A stretch of DNA of 64,000 nt, from assembly GCF_000372865.1 (NCBI RefSeq), contig NZ_KB889965.1, positions 4,051,786 through 4,115,785 of the forward strand, in the 5' to 3' direction. The position numbers and the translations under genes are program-made. The notes beneath the pieces were generated by a model, which searched no databases, had not been told where the DNA came from, and saw nothing but the letters and a program-made list of their open reading frames with translations. Positions 16,658 through 26,017 of the stretch are shown here, in pieces (the first letter of the stretch is position 1; the number at the start of each line of letters is the position of its first letter). Origin of the DNA: Methylosarcina fibrata AML-C10. GTDB lineage: Bacteria > Pseudomonadota > Gammaproteobacteria > Methylococcales > Methylomonadaceae.

Positions 16658-17104
16658 TTGTTAATGTTCTTCCTCGGCGTGAATGTCTTTCAAGCCGAAC
16701 CCATTTGCAGGCGCGAGAGTCCTATCCAGTTTGCGCTTTATCGGGGTTTGAGATCGAATTATGAGCACTCTGCTTATTATCCCGACGTCATGCTGGTCTG
16801 CGACAGCCGGGACGACGAAGACAACTACAAACAAAGCCCCTGCTTTATTGCCGAAGTGCTCTCCCAAAGCACCGAAATAACCGATCGCCGCGAAAAATGT
16901 CTGGCTTATCAAAAAATGCCGAGTCTGCGTTATTACCTGCTGGCGAGCTCCGATAGCATGCACGCGGACTATTTTCAGCGCGATCAATCCGGCGAATGGC
17001 AAATGGCCATGCTGGAATCAGGAGAAACCCTGACGGTCGAGTGCGAAAGCTACCGCGCGGTTTTGACCTTGGATGATATTTACGAGGATGTGGTGTTCGA
17101 TTAG
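16658..17104 (+). pseudogene. Uma2 family endonuclease, 5'-truncated
   Basis: The C-terminal two thirds of a PD-(D/E)XK-type Uma2 protein. SAYYPDVMLVCD supplies the catalytic Asp, CFIAEVLSQST the Glu, and TDRREKCLAYQKMPSLRYYLL the conserved helix and strand. Intact members are about 185-200 residues and start with a helical segment plus a GxxxxMxGAS region before the PDV motif. Those roughly 60-70 residues are missing and are replaced by about 25 unrelated residues (MLMFFLGVNVFQAEPICRRE). The upstream DNA is repeat sequence. The protein is probably not functional. Confidence 0.75.
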
Positions 17105-17456
17105 GACCCAAACATTCAAAAAGGAGTCCATAAGGATCCCACTTGTCATCTTATAGCCAGCTAACGATTAAATCCCACCACTCTTTTCCGCCTTGTGTCC
17201 TGTCCGCCCAATCGCTCCGGCGATAGCCGATTGACTGCGACTTATTCTGACGCATGCGCCGCTTATACTGCCGTTCTGTTGAACCGACAAGACGAACATC
17301 ATGCCCGACTATAATTTTTCCCTATCCCGAACTGGTCAATTACCAATCTGTAAATTAATTTCTATTGCAAGGTTATCCACGTGCTTTGTGGATAACCATG
17401 TCATTAATTTGTAGCATTCGGCTCTAACCTCTTACCCTTTTTGAAGAGATGTTAAA
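17105..17456. other. Non-coding stretch with DnaA-box-like hairpin
   Basis: 352 bp without a supported gene. Towards its end is a perfect 10-base inverted repeat, GGTTATCCAC (17371-17380) and GTGGATAACC (17388-17397). Each arm contains TTATCCAC, eight of nine bases of the DnaA-box consensus TTATCCACA, and the right arm gives the full nonamer on the minus strand. The hairpin is set in AT-rich DNA. Nothing else was recognised. Confidence 0.5.
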
Positions 17457-17813
17457 TTGACCAAAAATTGGTCAGACTTTTTTCAGGAAATTACCAAGCC
17501 TCCGGAAACTATTGTCGAAGCCGTCGATTGGTTAACAGCTATACTTGATGGTGAGCAGAAAATCTCTTTGGCGGTTATGCAAAAAGATGATTTGAACAAT
17601 CTACTTTTCAGTCTTGGTCTGGCGATCCGGAATACATTTAAGTTGCATGAACCTGAAAGCAAATTATTAGGGCATGTGGGGTCGCTCATCCGGATGATGT
17701 ATCCGCTGCAATCATTAGCGAATTATGGCAAACGTTACATTCTTGAAATAAACGACAGGTTTGACGGAAAACATGGGAATACAGGATCGCGATTATTACC
17801 GAGAAAGGCATAG
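17457..17813 (+). CDS. Small hypothetical protein (DUF6794-like)
   Basis: A 118-residue protein with no signal peptide. The N-terminal part resembles a small domain recalled as DUF6794: KPPETIVEAVDWLTAIL, a KDDLNNLLFSLGLAIRNTF helix pair, then KLHEPESKLLG. The only start that keeps this region is the TTG at 17457, preceded by an AGAGAT ribosome-binding site. The last 15 residues are read through the start of the next gene (41-bp overlap). It is noticeably AT-richer than its neighbours, suggesting recent acquisition. Function unknown. Confidence 0.6.
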   Translation: MTKNWSDFFQEITKPPETIVEAVDWLTAILDGEQKISLAVMQKDDLNNLLFSLGLAIRNTFKLHEPESKLLGHVGSLIRMMYPLQSLANYGKRYILEINDRFDGKHGNTGSRLLPRKA

Positions 17814-18561
17814 AAAGTCCTACTCGACGAACAAATCTGGAAAAGTAAGCACTGGCAAAAAATACTTCTTAACTCCAATTTTGACGCTTGCTTTACTGTG
17901 GCATGGGGCGAACATGATTCTTGGCAAAATGAAAAATGGGTTAACCGTTAAACCTGTGCCAGCAATGTCAACTGATAATTCCTCTGATTTGATACCAGGC
18001 GGCATTATTTTGAAAGCCGACCGTCAAGGACATTTCAAGGGAACTCTATCGATAAATAGCGTACCTATGCCCTTTTTGATCGATACCGGAGCGACCACAA
18101 CCACAATTCCGGAAAATATGGCCATTGCGGCCGGTTTACCTGTTGGCCGTTCGATCCGGTCCAATACGGCGGGTGGACAAGTCCTTGAGCACCAGACCCG
18201 GATAAACAGCTTAAAAATAGGTAACGCCGAGATAAAAAATCTCGATGCCAGTATTAATCAGTATCTAAACGAGGTACTGGTTGGCATGAATACATTAAAG
18301 TATTTCCGCATGACACAAGACGGAAATACACTGACACTCGTGACCTATAACGAACCGGAGGAAGGCATTGCCGAACCAGAAGAAGAAATTGTCGAAATAG
18401 AAAATCTATCACCTCCTCCGTCTCAACAAACATTTCAACCGTCCGACGATGAAACGGCAGATGAAACCGTGGCATCGGATTACCCAAGTAAAACTACTTG
18501 GAAAAAAACAGTTTCCTGCGATGGACATAATAATTGCAAAACGATCTATAGCGATCATTGA
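17773..18561 (+). CDS. Retropepsin-like aspartic protease, membrane-anchored
   Basis: About 262 residues. One membrane helix near residues 27-45 (YFLTPILTLALLWHGANMI) precedes a retropepsin-like domain: GHFKGTLSINSVPMPFLIDT with the catalytic DTGATTTTIP motif, the flap region TAGGQVLEHQTRI, and VLVGMNTLKYFRMTQDG near the end. This matches the clan AA aspartic proteases of the TIGR02281 type, which probably act as dimers. A glutamate-rich tail and a short Cys-containing end follow. The ATG at 17773 with a GGA four bases upstream is preferred to the TTG at 17761. It overlaps the preceding small gene by 41 bp and shares its low GC. Confidence 0.8.
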   Translation: MGIQDRDYYRERHRKSYSTNKSGKVSTGKKYFLTPILTLALLWHGANMILGKMKNGLTVKPVPAMSTDNSSDLIPGGIILKADRQGHFKGTLSINSVPMPFLIDTGATTTTIPENMAIAAGLPVGRSIRSNTAGGQVLEHQTRINSLKIGNAEIKNLDASINQYLNEVLVGMNTLKYFRMTQDGNTLTLVTYNEPEEGIAEPEEEIVEIENLSPPPSQQTFQPSDDETADETVASDYPSKTTWKKTVSCDGHNNCKTIYSDH

Positions 18562-18570
18562 TCACGGCCG

Positions 18571-18993
18571 ATTGAAGAGCACCAGGCGAATCCGGAATAC
18601 CGGGATGGAATTTGGGGAATCGTCGAACTGGATATGAGTCAATTGTCGTCGAAATCGAAGCGGGTGAATATCACCTTGCCCAAATATCTGTTAAGGATAT
18701 CGCTACAAATCACTTCCCCCTTTGAAAAAGGGGGATCAAGGGGGATTTATTAAAAAATCTTCCCCAGCCCCTCAGTAACTGCTTCCTGCGTTACTCTATC
18801 TCCTGCATCCATGCAGTTGTCTTTGTCAAAGAGGGGAGCAATAATTTCGTGCGGTTCGGAACAATCCCAATTCCGGGAAATTATTTGTGACGATATCCTA
18901 AACACGATCGATCATTACGCAAAAAAGCATGGAGAAACCCAGTCGGGTTTATTGGCTCATGCCGTCACGGAATATATGAATAGCCATCGATAG
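18571..18993 (+). pseudogene. hicB: hicB antitoxin remnant, split by a miniature transposon
   Basis: Reading from 18571 gives IEEHQANPEYRDGIWGIVEL, then KRVNITLPKYLL, the C-terminal part of a HicB antitoxin including its ribbon-helix-helix DNA-binding strand. The frame then enters foreign DNA and stops. After 18898 the same gene resumes as NTIDHYAKKHGETQSGLLAH and ends at 18993. Removing 18694-18898 plus one TA restores CTG TTA AAC ACG (Leu-Leu-Asn-Thr) exactly in frame. The N-terminal half of HicB is missing as well, since a stop lies three codons upstream, and no HicA toxin is nearby. This is a dead antitoxin with two separate lesions. Confidence 0.8.
18694..18898. mobile_element. 205-bp MITE inserted in hicB (TA target duplication)
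   Basis: Terminal inverted repeats AGGATATCGCTACAAATCAC... (left) and, on the opposite strand at the right end, GGATATCGTCACAAATAATT..., matching over roughly 24 bases with a few mismatches. The dinucleotide TA flanks both ends (18692-18693 and 18899-18900). No coding capacity. A G/C-run hairpin CCCCCTTTGAAAAAGGGGG lies at 18716-18734. TA duplication and short inverted ends are typical of miniature elements moved by IS630/Tc1-mariner transposases; that assignment is inferred. Confidence 0.8.
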
Positions 18994-19081
18994 GAGGCTG
19001 GCGGCCGCACTCCTTATCTATCCAGAAAGCGTCAAATCCATTAAACTCCTCCGTGTTAATCCACTCATTCCGGAGTTTACC

Positions 19082-19561
19082 ATGAGCACCACCCACGAAC
19101 CCCGCCCCCCGTTTCCACCGTTCACCCGCGAGACCGCCGCCCAAAAAGTCCGCATGGCCGAGGACGCATGGAACAACCGCGATCCCCAGCGCGTCGCCCT
19201 GGCTTATACGGTCGACAGCCGCTGGCGCAACCGGGCCGAGTTTCCGGTAGGGCGGGAGGAAATCATCGAGTTTCTGACGCGCAAATGGGCGAAGGAGCTC
19301 GACTACCGGCTGATCAAGGAGCTGTGGGCCTTCGACGGCAACCGGATCGCGGTGCGTTTCGCTTACGAATGGCGCGACGACAGCGGCAACTGGTTCCGCT
19401 CCTACGGCAACGAGAACTGGGAATTCGACGAGAACGGCCTGATGAGCCGCCGCTACGCCAGCATCAACGATCTGCCGATCGAGGAATCCGAACGAAAATA
19501 CCACTGGCCTCTGGGACGCCGGCCCGACAATCATCCGGGACTCGGCGAGCTGGGGCTTTAG
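19082..19561 (+). CDS. DUF1348 / NTF2-like family protein
   Basis: A 159-residue protein covering the whole DUF1348 family: [47 protein letters not shown], and the C-terminal [20 protein letters not shown] are near-consensus. The fold is NTF2/SnoaL-like (a cone-shaped alpha+beta barrel), often binding small hydrophobic molecules; the reaction is unknown. It stands alone upstream of lepA with high GC, in contrast to the AT-rich accessory patch just before it, so it marks the return to core chromosome. Confidence 0.88.
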   Translation: MSTTHEPRPPFPPFTRETAAQKVRMAEDAWNNRDPQRVALAYTVDSRWRNRAEFPVGREEIIEFLTRKWAKELDYRLIKELWAFDGNRIAVRFAYEWRDDSGNWFRSYGNENWEFDENGLMSRRYASINDLPIEESERKYHWPLGRRPDNHPGLGELGL

Positions 19562-19809
19562 CGCTTACCGCGGTGCGTAAAGCGTCCCGTCGGGCGCGAA
19601 CCGGAAAATTTCCTTGAATTATTCCGGACGCGCCCTCTCAGCCGCCCGGATCGGCTGAAAGTAAAGGCCGAGACGAACAAAACCTGTTACAATATCGAAT
19701 TTTATACGGGCATGACCTGGCGTGTCCGTTTATCCCGGCTTTTACTCCTAAGGCCCAATGCTTCGGGTCGTCTCGTAACCGAAGCTCATTGACACAACTT
19801 GAAGACACT

Positions 19810-21609
19810 GTGGATTTAAAACATATCAGAAATTTCTCCATCATCGCGCATATCGATCACGGCAAATCGACGCTGGCGGACCGTTTCATTCAAATCTGCG
19901 GCGGCCTGAGCGACCGCGAGATGTCCGCACAGGTGCTGGACTCGATGGACATCGAGAGGGAACGCGGCATTACCATCAAGGCCCAGAGCGTGACGCTGGA
20001 TTACCAGGCGAAGGACGGCGAAGTCTATCAGCTCAATTTTATCGATACGCCCGGCCACGTCGATTTTTCCTACGAGGTGTCGAGGTCGCTGGCGGCCTGC
20101 GAGGGCGCGCTGCTAGTGGTCGATGCGGCCCAGGGCGTCGAGGCGCAAAGCGTCGCCAACTGCTATACCGCGATCGAGCAGGGTCTGGAAGTGGTGCCGG
20201 TGCTCAACAAGATCGATCTGCCGTCGGCGGAGCCCGAGCGGGTGCAGGACGAAATCGAGGACGTGATCGGCATTCCGGCGGACGATGCGCTCAGAATCAG
20301 CGCGAAAACCGGCTTGGGCGTCGCCGACGTGCTGGAGCAACTGGTGACCAAGGTGCCGCCGCCCGAAGGCAACGTCGACGGGCCTTTGCAGGCCTTGATC
20401 ATCGACTCCTGGTTCGACAGCTATCTCGGCGTGGTGTCGCTGGTCCGGATCGTGCACGGCAGCATCCGCAGAAAACAGAAGATCACGATCATGTCCACCG
20501 GCAAGTCGTTCCTGGTCGAAAAAGTCGGCGTGTTCACGCCCAAGCGTCTCGACAAAGAAATATTGAATACCGGCGAAGTGGGTTACGTGGTCGCCGGCAT
20601 CAAGGATATTTTCGGCGCGCCGGTCGGCGACACCATTACGGCGACCGACAAGCCCGCCGCCGAACAACTGGCCGGTTTCCAACGGGTGCAGCCGCGCGTA
20701 TTCGCCGGCCTGTACCCGGTCAGTTCCGACAATTACGAGGAACTGCGCGATGCCCTGAACAAGCTGAACCTGAACGACGCCGCCCTGCAGTTCGAGCCGG
20801 AAACGTCCCAGGCCCTGGGTTTTGGTTTCCGCTGCGGCTTTCTCGGCATGCTGCACATGGAAATCGTGCAGGAACGTCTGGAGCGGGAATACAATGTCGA
20901 CCTGATCACCACCGCGCCGACGGTGGTTTACGAGGTAGTGACCCACAACGGCCAGATCGTCATGGTCGATAATCCGGCGAAGCTGCCCGACGTCGGCACC
21001 ATCGAGGAAATCCGGGAGCCTATTATCCGGGCCAACATTCTGGTGCCGCAGGATTACCTCGGCGCGGTCATCACCCTGTGCATCGAGAAGCGGGGCGTGC
21101 AGAAGGACATGCAGTACGCCGGCCGCCAGGTGTCGATCCATTACGAAATGCCTTTGAGCGAAGTGGTGCTGGATTTCTTCGATCGGCTGAAATCGGTGAG
21201 CCGCGGTTTCGCGTCGTTCGATTACGAATTCCTGCGCTTTCAGGAAGCCTCCCTGGTCAAACTCGACGTCCTGATCAACGGCGACAAGGTCGACGCCCTG
21301 TCGGTGATCGTGCACAAGGATCAGAGCCAGTCGCGCGGCCGCGATCTGGTCGAAAAAATGAAGGACCTGATTCCGAAGCAAATGTACGAAGTGGCGATCC
21401 AGGCGGCCATCGGCTCCAAAATCATCGCCCGGTCGACCGTCAAAGCCTTGAGAAAGAACGTGACCGCGAAATGTTACGGCGGCGATATTACCCGCAAGAA
21501 AAAATTACTGGAAAAACAAAAAGCCGGCAAGAAGCGGATGAAGCAGGTCGGCAACATCGAGATTCCGCAGGAAGCCTTTTTGGCCGTGCTGCAACTCAAT
21601 AAAGAATAA
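19810..21609 (+). CDS. lepA: Elongation factor 4 (LepA)
   Basis: A 599-residue translational GTPase that back-translocates or remodels stalled ribosomes. G1 AHIDHGKST, the switch II region DTPGHVDF and G4 NKIDLPS are visible, and the C-terminal LepA-specific domain ends [20 protein letters not shown] followed by [16 protein letters not shown]. The GTG at 19810 gives [14 protein letters not shown] and the family's normal length, with GAAG before it; a TTG at 19789 would add seven atypical residues. It leads the core run lepA-lepB-DUF4845-rnc-era-recO-pdxJ. Confidence 0.97.
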   Translation: MDLKHIRNFSIIAHIDHGKSTLADRFIQICGGLSDREMSAQVLDSMDIERERGITIKAQSVTLDYQAKDGEVYQLNFIDTPGHVDFSYEVSRSLAACEGALLVVDAAQGVEAQSVANCYTAIEQGLEVVPVLNKIDLPSAEPERVQDEIEDVIGIPADDALRISAKTGLGVADVLEQLVTKVPPPEGNVDGPLQALIIDSWFDSYLGVVSLVRIVHGSIRRKQKITIMSTGKSFLVEKVGVFTPKRLDKEILNTGEVGYVVAGIKDIFGAPVGDTITATDKPAAEQLAGFQRVQPRVFAGLYPVSSDNYEELRDALNKLNLNDAALQFEPETSQALGFGFRCGFLGMLHMEIVQERLEREYNVDLITTAPTVVYEVVTHNGQIVMVDNPAKLPDVGTIEEIREPIIRANILVPQDYLGAVITLCIEKRGVQKDMQYAGRQVSIHYEMPLSEVVLDFFDRLKSVSRGFASFDYEFLRFQEASLVKLDVLINGDKVDALSVIVHKDQSQSRGRDLVEKMKDLIPKQMYEVAIQAAIGSKIIARSTVKALRKNVTAKCYGGDITRKKKLLEKQKAGKKRMKQVGNIEIPQEAFLAVLQLNKE

Positions 21610-21653
21610 CCGGCCCGAATTTTCGAAATTTTACTTAATCAATCACTTCTCCC

Positions 21654-22430
21654 ATGGACTTTGACTTTTCCTTTTTTCTTTTCGCCGCGTCGGTGGTGAC
21701 CGGCATGATCTGGGGCGGATACGTTCTTTGGCTCCGAGTTAAAAAAATTCCGTACGAGGCCGCCAAGGAGCCTTTGCTGGTCGAGTATGCGCACTCCTTT
21801 TTTCCGATTGTGCTTCTTGTGTTCATTTTGCGCTCGTTTATCGCGGAGCCTTTCCGGATTCCTTCGGCTTCGATGATGCCGACCTTATTGATCGGCGATT
21901 TCATTCTGGTCAATAAATTCACTTACGGCATCCGGCTGCCGGTGATCAATAAAAAAGTGATCGAGCTGAACGAACCCAAGCGCGGCGATATCGTGGTTTT
22001 CCGGTTTCCGAAGGAACCGTCGGTCGATTACATCAAGCGGGTGATCGGTCTGCCCGGAGATAAAATCGCTTATTACGACAAAAAACTCTACGTCAACGAT
22101 ACGCCGGTCAATCAGGTGTCCCTGGGCAGTTACATCGGCCGGGGACAGGGGAACGACATGACCGGTGCGGAGCAGTTGGAAGAGAATCTGTTCGGCGTCG
22201 AGCACAGCATTCTGATCCGGAACGGAGCGCCTTCCGTGGAAGGAACCTATATCGTGCCGCCGGAGACTTATTTCGTGATGGGCGACAACCGGGACAACAG
22301 CAACGACAGCCGCTATTGGGGCACGGTGCCGGAAGAAAATCTGGTGGGCAAGGCGTTTTTTATCTGGATGAACTGGGACTGGCAGTACAAAGGGGTGGGA
22401 TTCGACCGTATTGGTACCTCTTTAAAATAA
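21654..22430 (+). CDS. lepB: Signal peptidase I
   Basis: A 258-residue inner-membrane serine protease that cuts Sec and Tat signal peptides on the periplasmic face. Two N-terminal membrane helices (about residues 5-27 and 50-64) precede box B, PSASMMPTL, with nucleophile Ser73. The general base Lys128 is in DYIKRVIGLPGD, and box E is MGDNRDNSNDSRYWG. It is shorter than the 324-residue E. coli protein, as in many gammaproteobacteria. It follows lepA by 44 bp, as usual. Confidence 0.97.
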   Translation: MDFDFSFFLFAASVVTGMIWGGYVLWLRVKKIPYEAAKEPLLVEYAHSFFPIVLLVFILRSFIAEPFRIPSASMMPTLLIGDFILVNKFTYGIRLPVINKKVIELNEPKRGDIVVFRFPKEPSVDYIKRVIGLPGDKIAYYDKKLYVNDTPVNQVSLGSYIGRGQGNDMTGAEQLEENLFGVEHSILIRNGAPSVEGTYIVPPETYFVMGDNRDNSNDSRYWGTVPEENLVGKAFFIWMNWDWQYKGVGFDRIGTSLK

Positions 22431-22474
22431 ACTAAACTTAAGCGGCTAATCACTTATTTTCACCGGAGAAAATC

Positions 22475-22852
22475 ATGAATTCGTCGCTTAAATCCCAGCA
22501 GGGCCTGACCTTGCTGTCCATTGCTTTCATACTTGCGCTTATTGGATTTTTCGTGCTGCTGGCCTTGAATATCGTGCCGATTTACCTGGATCACAGCAAA
22601 GTCAAAAATGCGCTGAATGCGCTGAAGGAGGATCCGGGCTTTGCGGACATGTCCGAATTCGAGATCAGGCGAAGTCTGGATAAACGTTTTAATTTGAATT
22701 ATGTCTACGATGTAACGCAGGACGACATCAAAGTGCTCAAGACCGGCAGTTACACAAAGGTGGACATTGAATATGAAACCGTCAAGAAACTGGCTTTCAA
22801 TCTCAGTGTGCTGGCCGAATTTCATGACGTGATCGAGGCTGGGGTGGAGTGA
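22475..22852 (+). CDS. DUF4845 family membrane protein
   Basis: A 125-residue protein with a pilin-like N-terminus: a short basic stretch, SQQGLTLLSIAFILALIGFF, then a single membrane helix and a small periplasmic domain (NIVPIYLDHSKVKNALNALK). It is the DUF4845 protein regularly found between lepB and rnc in gammaproteobacteria. Its function is unknown. The GQxGLTL/MxxLxx start resembles a type IV pilin cleavage site, but whether it is processed is not known. The stop overlaps the rnc start by four bases. Confidence 0.9.
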   Translation: MNSSLKSQQGLTLLSIAFILALIGFFVLLALNIVPIYLDHSKVKNALNALKEDPGFADMSEFEIRRSLDKRFNLNYVYDVTQDDIKVLKTGSYTKVDIEYETVKKLAFNLSVLAEFHDVIEAGVE

Positions 22853-23529
22853 CGAAACAACTCGACGTATTGTGCAGAAAATTGGGATTATCGTTCAATG
22901 ATCCGGAATTGCTTGGGGTGGCCCTGACGCATCGCAGCGCGGGCGCCAGAAACAACGAGCGCCTGGAATTTTTGGGGGATGCCATCCTGGGTTTCGTCAT
23001 CGCGCAACGACTGTTCGAGTTGTTTCCCGAAGCCAGCGAAGGCGTGTTGAGCCGGCTCCGGGCGAGTCTGGTCAATCAAGGCTCGTTGGCCGAATTGGCC
23101 CGCCATCTTCAACTGGGCGATTATCTGCATCTGGGCTCGGGCGAGCTCAAAAGCGGCGGATTTCGCCGAGACTCCATCCTGTCGGACGCTCTGGAAGCCA
23201 TTATCGGAGCCTTGTTTCAGGACCAGGGCATCGACGCTTGCCAGCGCTGGATACTGCAACTGTTCGCCGAAAAACTGCAAAGCGTTTCGCTGGACAACTG
23301 GAGAAAGGATCCGAAGACGCAATTGCAGGAACTGATGCAATCGAAAAAGATCGAACTGCCGGAATACACTCTCATTACCATGTCGGGACTTCCTCACGAA
23401 CAAACGTTCAAAGTCAAATGCACCATTCCGCTATTGAAGGATGCCTGCATCGGCGTCGGGGCGACCCGAAAAAGAGCGGAACAGGCCGCAGCCGAGCAGA
23501 TGCTTAATTTGCTGAATAAGGAACAATAG
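22849..23529 (+). CDS. rnc: Ribonuclease III
   Basis: A 226-residue double-stranded-RNA endonuclease for rRNA and mRNA processing. The catalytic signature NERLEFLGDAILGFVIAQRL and the second metal site DALEAIIGALFQDQG are present, followed by a dsRNA-binding domain (DPKTQLQELMQSK ... GVGATRKRAEQAAAEQML). It starts with GTG inside the end of the upstream gene (four-base overlap) and its stop abuts the era start codon directly, so the three are translationally coupled. Confidence 0.97.
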   Translation: MTKQLDVLCRKLGLSFNDPELLGVALTHRSAGARNNERLEFLGDAILGFVIAQRLFELFPEASEGVLSRLRASLVNQGSLAELARHLQLGDYLHLGSGELKSGGFRRDSILSDALEAIIGALFQDQGIDACQRWILQLFAEKLQSVSLDNWRKDPKTQLQELMQSKKIELPEYTLITMSGLPHEQTFKVKCTIPLLKDACIGVGATRKRAEQAAAEQMLNLLNKEQ

Positions 23530-24411
23530 ATGAAGTGCGGTTTCGTTGCCCTGATCGGGCGTCCCAACGTCGGCAAGTCGACTCTGATGAACCACATGCT
23601 GAAGCAGAAAATCAGCATTACTTCCAGAAAGCCGCAAACGACTCGGCATCGAATTTTAGGCATCAACACGACCGAGGCCGGGCAGGTGATCTATATGGAT
23701 ACGCCCGGCATGCACAGCAGCGAGAAGCGGGCGCTGAACCGCTATTTGAACAGGACGGCGGACACTTCCCTGCTCGGCGTCGATGTGGTCGTCTGGCTGA
23801 TCGACGGGCTATCCTGGCACGAGTACGACGAAGTCATCTTCAAAAAGCTGGAACAGGCCGGCTTGCCGGTCATCCTGGCGGTCAACAAGGTCGACAAGGT
23901 GAAAGAGAAGGACGAGATCCTGGCTTTCTTTGCCGAAGCGCAGCACCGGTTTCCGTTTCAGCACATGGTGCCGATTTCGGCCCTGAAAGGCATCAATCTG
24001 GAGCAACTGGAGCGGTGCATCATGGAGCTTTTGCCGGAAGGCGGCCTGATCTACCCGGAAGATCAAATCACCGACCGCCCCGAACGGTTTTTATGCGCCG
24101 AGATTATCCGGGAAAAACTGACCCGGCGATTGGGCGATGAGCTGCCGTACGCGTTGACGGTGGAAGTGGAGCGGTACGAAGAACATCCGGAAATCAGCAA
24201 GATTTACGCCATCATCTGGGTGGAACGCCTGACCCAGAAAAGCATCGTCATCGGCCGGCAGGGCGAATTATTGAAAAAAATCGGCATCGACGCCCGTCAC
24301 GACATTGAAAATTTGATCGGCCAGAAAGTGTATCTACAGCTCTGGGTAAAGGTCAAAAAGGGTTGGTCGGACAATGAACGCGCTTTGCAGAACCTGGGCT
24401 TTCATGAGTGA
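23530..24411 (+). CDS. era: GTPase Era
   Basis: A 293-residue GTPase needed for 16S rRNA maturation and 30S assembly. G1 is GRPNVGKST, G3 DTPGMHS and G4 NKVDK. The C-terminal KH RNA-binding domain contains VIGRQGELLKKIGIDARHDI. Length is normal. It directly follows rnc without a gap and overlaps recO by eight bases. Confidence 0.97.
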   Translation: MKCGFVALIGRPNVGKSTLMNHMLKQKISITSRKPQTTRHRILGINTTEAGQVIYMDTPGMHSSEKRALNRYLNRTADTSLLGVDVVVWLIDGLSWHEYDEVIFKKLEQAGLPVILAVNKVDKVKEKDEILAFFAEAQHRFPFQHMVPISALKGINLEQLERCIMELLPEGGLIYPEDQITDRPERFLCAEIIREKLTRRLGDELPYALTVEVERYEEHPEISKIYAIIWVERLTQKSIVIGRQGELLKKIGIDARHDIENLIGQKVYLQLWVKVKKGWSDNERALQNLGFHE

Positions 24412-25120
24412 AACCGCGGTTTATCTGCAACCGGCCTTTATTCTGCAAGAGCGGAAATATCGGGAAACCAGCTTAATTCTTGAGGTATTGACCCGGGATT
24501 TCGGCAGGCTGTCTTTGCTGGCCAAAGGCATTCGCAAAGCGAAATCCCGGTTTCTCGGCTTATTGCGGCCCTTCGTTCCCTTGAACGTGTCCTTTACCGG
24601 CAAGTCGGAATTAAAACTTCTGACCGACGTCGAAATGGCGCGCCCGTATCTTGAATTAACGGGACTTGCGCTTTATTCCGGCTTTTACGTGAATGAACTG
24701 GTGATGCATTTTCTGCACAAGCACGATCCCCATCCGGACGTTTTCGGCCATTACCGCGACTGTCTGTTTCGTCTGTCGGCAGGCGCGGGACTGGAAGCCG
24801 CTCTGCGCGATTTCGAGTTCCGTTTGCTGGAATGCGCCGGCTACGGCTTTCAACTGGACAAGGATTATCTCGACGACCGGCCGATCGATCCGGCGAAACG
24901 GTACCGGATCGATGCCGAGCTGGGGCCCACGGAAGCGGTCGACGGGCCGTATTCCGGAAAAACCTTGCGCGCGGTTCCGGCCGGAGACTTCGGCGATCCT
25001 GAGGTCCTGGCCGAAGCCAAAAACCTGATGCGCGCGCTGATCGATGCCCATTCACAGGGCAAACCGCTGAAAAGCCGCACCATTATCAACACGCTGATCA
25101 AACAAACCAAAAATGAGTAA
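24404..25120 (+). CDS. recO: DNA repair protein RecO
   Basis: A 238-residue recombination mediator that loads RecA on SSB-coated DNA in the RecFOR pathway. The N-terminal OB fold reads [20 protein letters not shown] and [20 protein letters not shown]; the helical region contains [20 protein letters not shown]. The ATG at 24404 lies inside the era stop region and fits RecO N-termini; an earlier ATG at 24374 would add ten residues inside era. It overlaps pdxJ by eight bases. Confidence 0.95.
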   Translation: MSETAVYLQPAFILQERKYRETSLILEVLTRDFGRLSLLAKGIRKAKSRFLGLLRPFVPLNVSFTGKSELKLLTDVEMARPYLELTGLALYSGFYVNELVMHFLHKHDPHPDVFGHYRDCLFRLSAGAGLEAALRDFEFRLLECAGYGFQLDKDYLDDRPIDPAKRYRIDAELGPTEAVDGPYSGKTLRAVPAGDFGDPEVLAEAKNLMRALIDAHSQGKPLKSRTIINTLIKQTKNE

Positions 25121-25850
25121 ATCCCCGATTTTGTTAGGAGTGAATATCGACCACGTCGCGACCTTGCGCCAGGCCCGAGGCACGCGCTATCCGGAGCCGG
25201 TCCAGGCGGCGCTGGCGGCGGAGCAGGCGGGCGCCGACGGCATTACCGCCCACCTGCGGGAAGACCGGCGGCACATCCAGGACCGGGATCTGTATCTGCT
25301 GAAAGACATGATCCACACGAAACTCAATATGGAAATGGCCGTGACCGAGGAAATGGTCGGCATCGCCGAAAAACTGAAGCCCCAGGCCTGCTGCCTAGTG
25401 CCGGAAAAACGCGAAGAGTTGACCACCGAGGGCGGGCTCGACGTCGCCGGCAATCTGCCCCGCCTGCAATGGGCTTGCGAAAGGCTCGGCGCGGCCGGCG
25501 TCGAGGTATCGCTGTTCATCGATCCGGATGAGGAACAGATCGAAGCGTCGGTCAAGGCCGGCGCCCCGGTGGTCGAGCTGCATACCGGGCGCTATGCGGA
25601 CGCGGGCTCTGCGCTCGAACAGGCGGAAGAGCTGGGCCGCATCCGGCACGCCGCGCAGATCGCCAGGGCCGCCGGATTGCAGGTGAATGCCGGCCACGGT
25701 TTAAATTATCATAATGTGGAAGCGATTTCGGCGATTCCCGAACTGGTCGAGCTCAATATCGGCCATGCCATCGTGGCTCGGGCCTTGTTTTCCGGCTTGG
25801 CGCAAGCGGTAGCCGACCTCAAGCGGATCATGACGGCGGCCCGATTGTAA
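25113..25850 (+). CDS. pdxJ: Pyridoxine 5'-phosphate synthase
   Basis: A 245-residue TIM-barrel enzyme that joins 3-amino-2-oxopropyl phosphate and deoxyxylulose 5-phosphate to form pyridoxine 5'-phosphate, the last ring-closing step of vitamin B6 synthesis. Family motifs [49 protein letters not shown] and [10 protein letters not shown] are intact. It ends the lepA operon, with a GC hairpin just after its stop. Confidence 0.97.
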   Translation: MSKSPILLGVNIDHVATLRQARGTRYPEPVQAALAAEQAGADGITAHLREDRRHIQDRDLYLLKDMIHTKLNMEMAVTEEMVGIAEKLKPQACCLVPEKREELTTEGGLDVAGNLPRLQWACERLGAAGVEVSLFIDPDEEQIEASVKAGAPVVELHTGRYADAGSALEQAEELGRIRHAAQIARAAGLQVNAGHGLNYHNVEAISAIPELVELNIGHAIVARALFSGLAQAVADLKRIMTAARL

Positions 25851-25902
25851 AAGCGCATCCACCACCCGGTGCCGGATGCGCTTTGCTTATCCGGCCTACC
25901 AA
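25851..25902. repeat. Dispersed palindromic repeat after pdxJ
   Basis: AAAGCGCATCC (from about 25852) and GGATGCGCTTT (to 25884) form an 11-base hairpin, followed by GCTTATCCGGCCTACC. The reverse complement resembles the GGTAGGGTGGATAAGCG element at 16531. It may help end the pdxJ transcript but lacks a long U-tract. Confidence 0.65.
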
Positions 25903-26017
25903 GTCCCGTCCTCCCTGGCATCCGGGCTCAGGCAACCCCTGCCGGAACGACGGATTGGAAAAACTGACAGGCGTTAAGCAAGAACAGACTTTCGAGACGT
26001 TTCCTGGGCGTGGGGAG

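Noticed and set aside
18811-18993. A free-standing 60-residue gene MQLSLSKRG...NSHR
   Set aside because: Its first half is MITE sequence and its second half is the 3' end of hicB; it is a chimera produced by the insertion.
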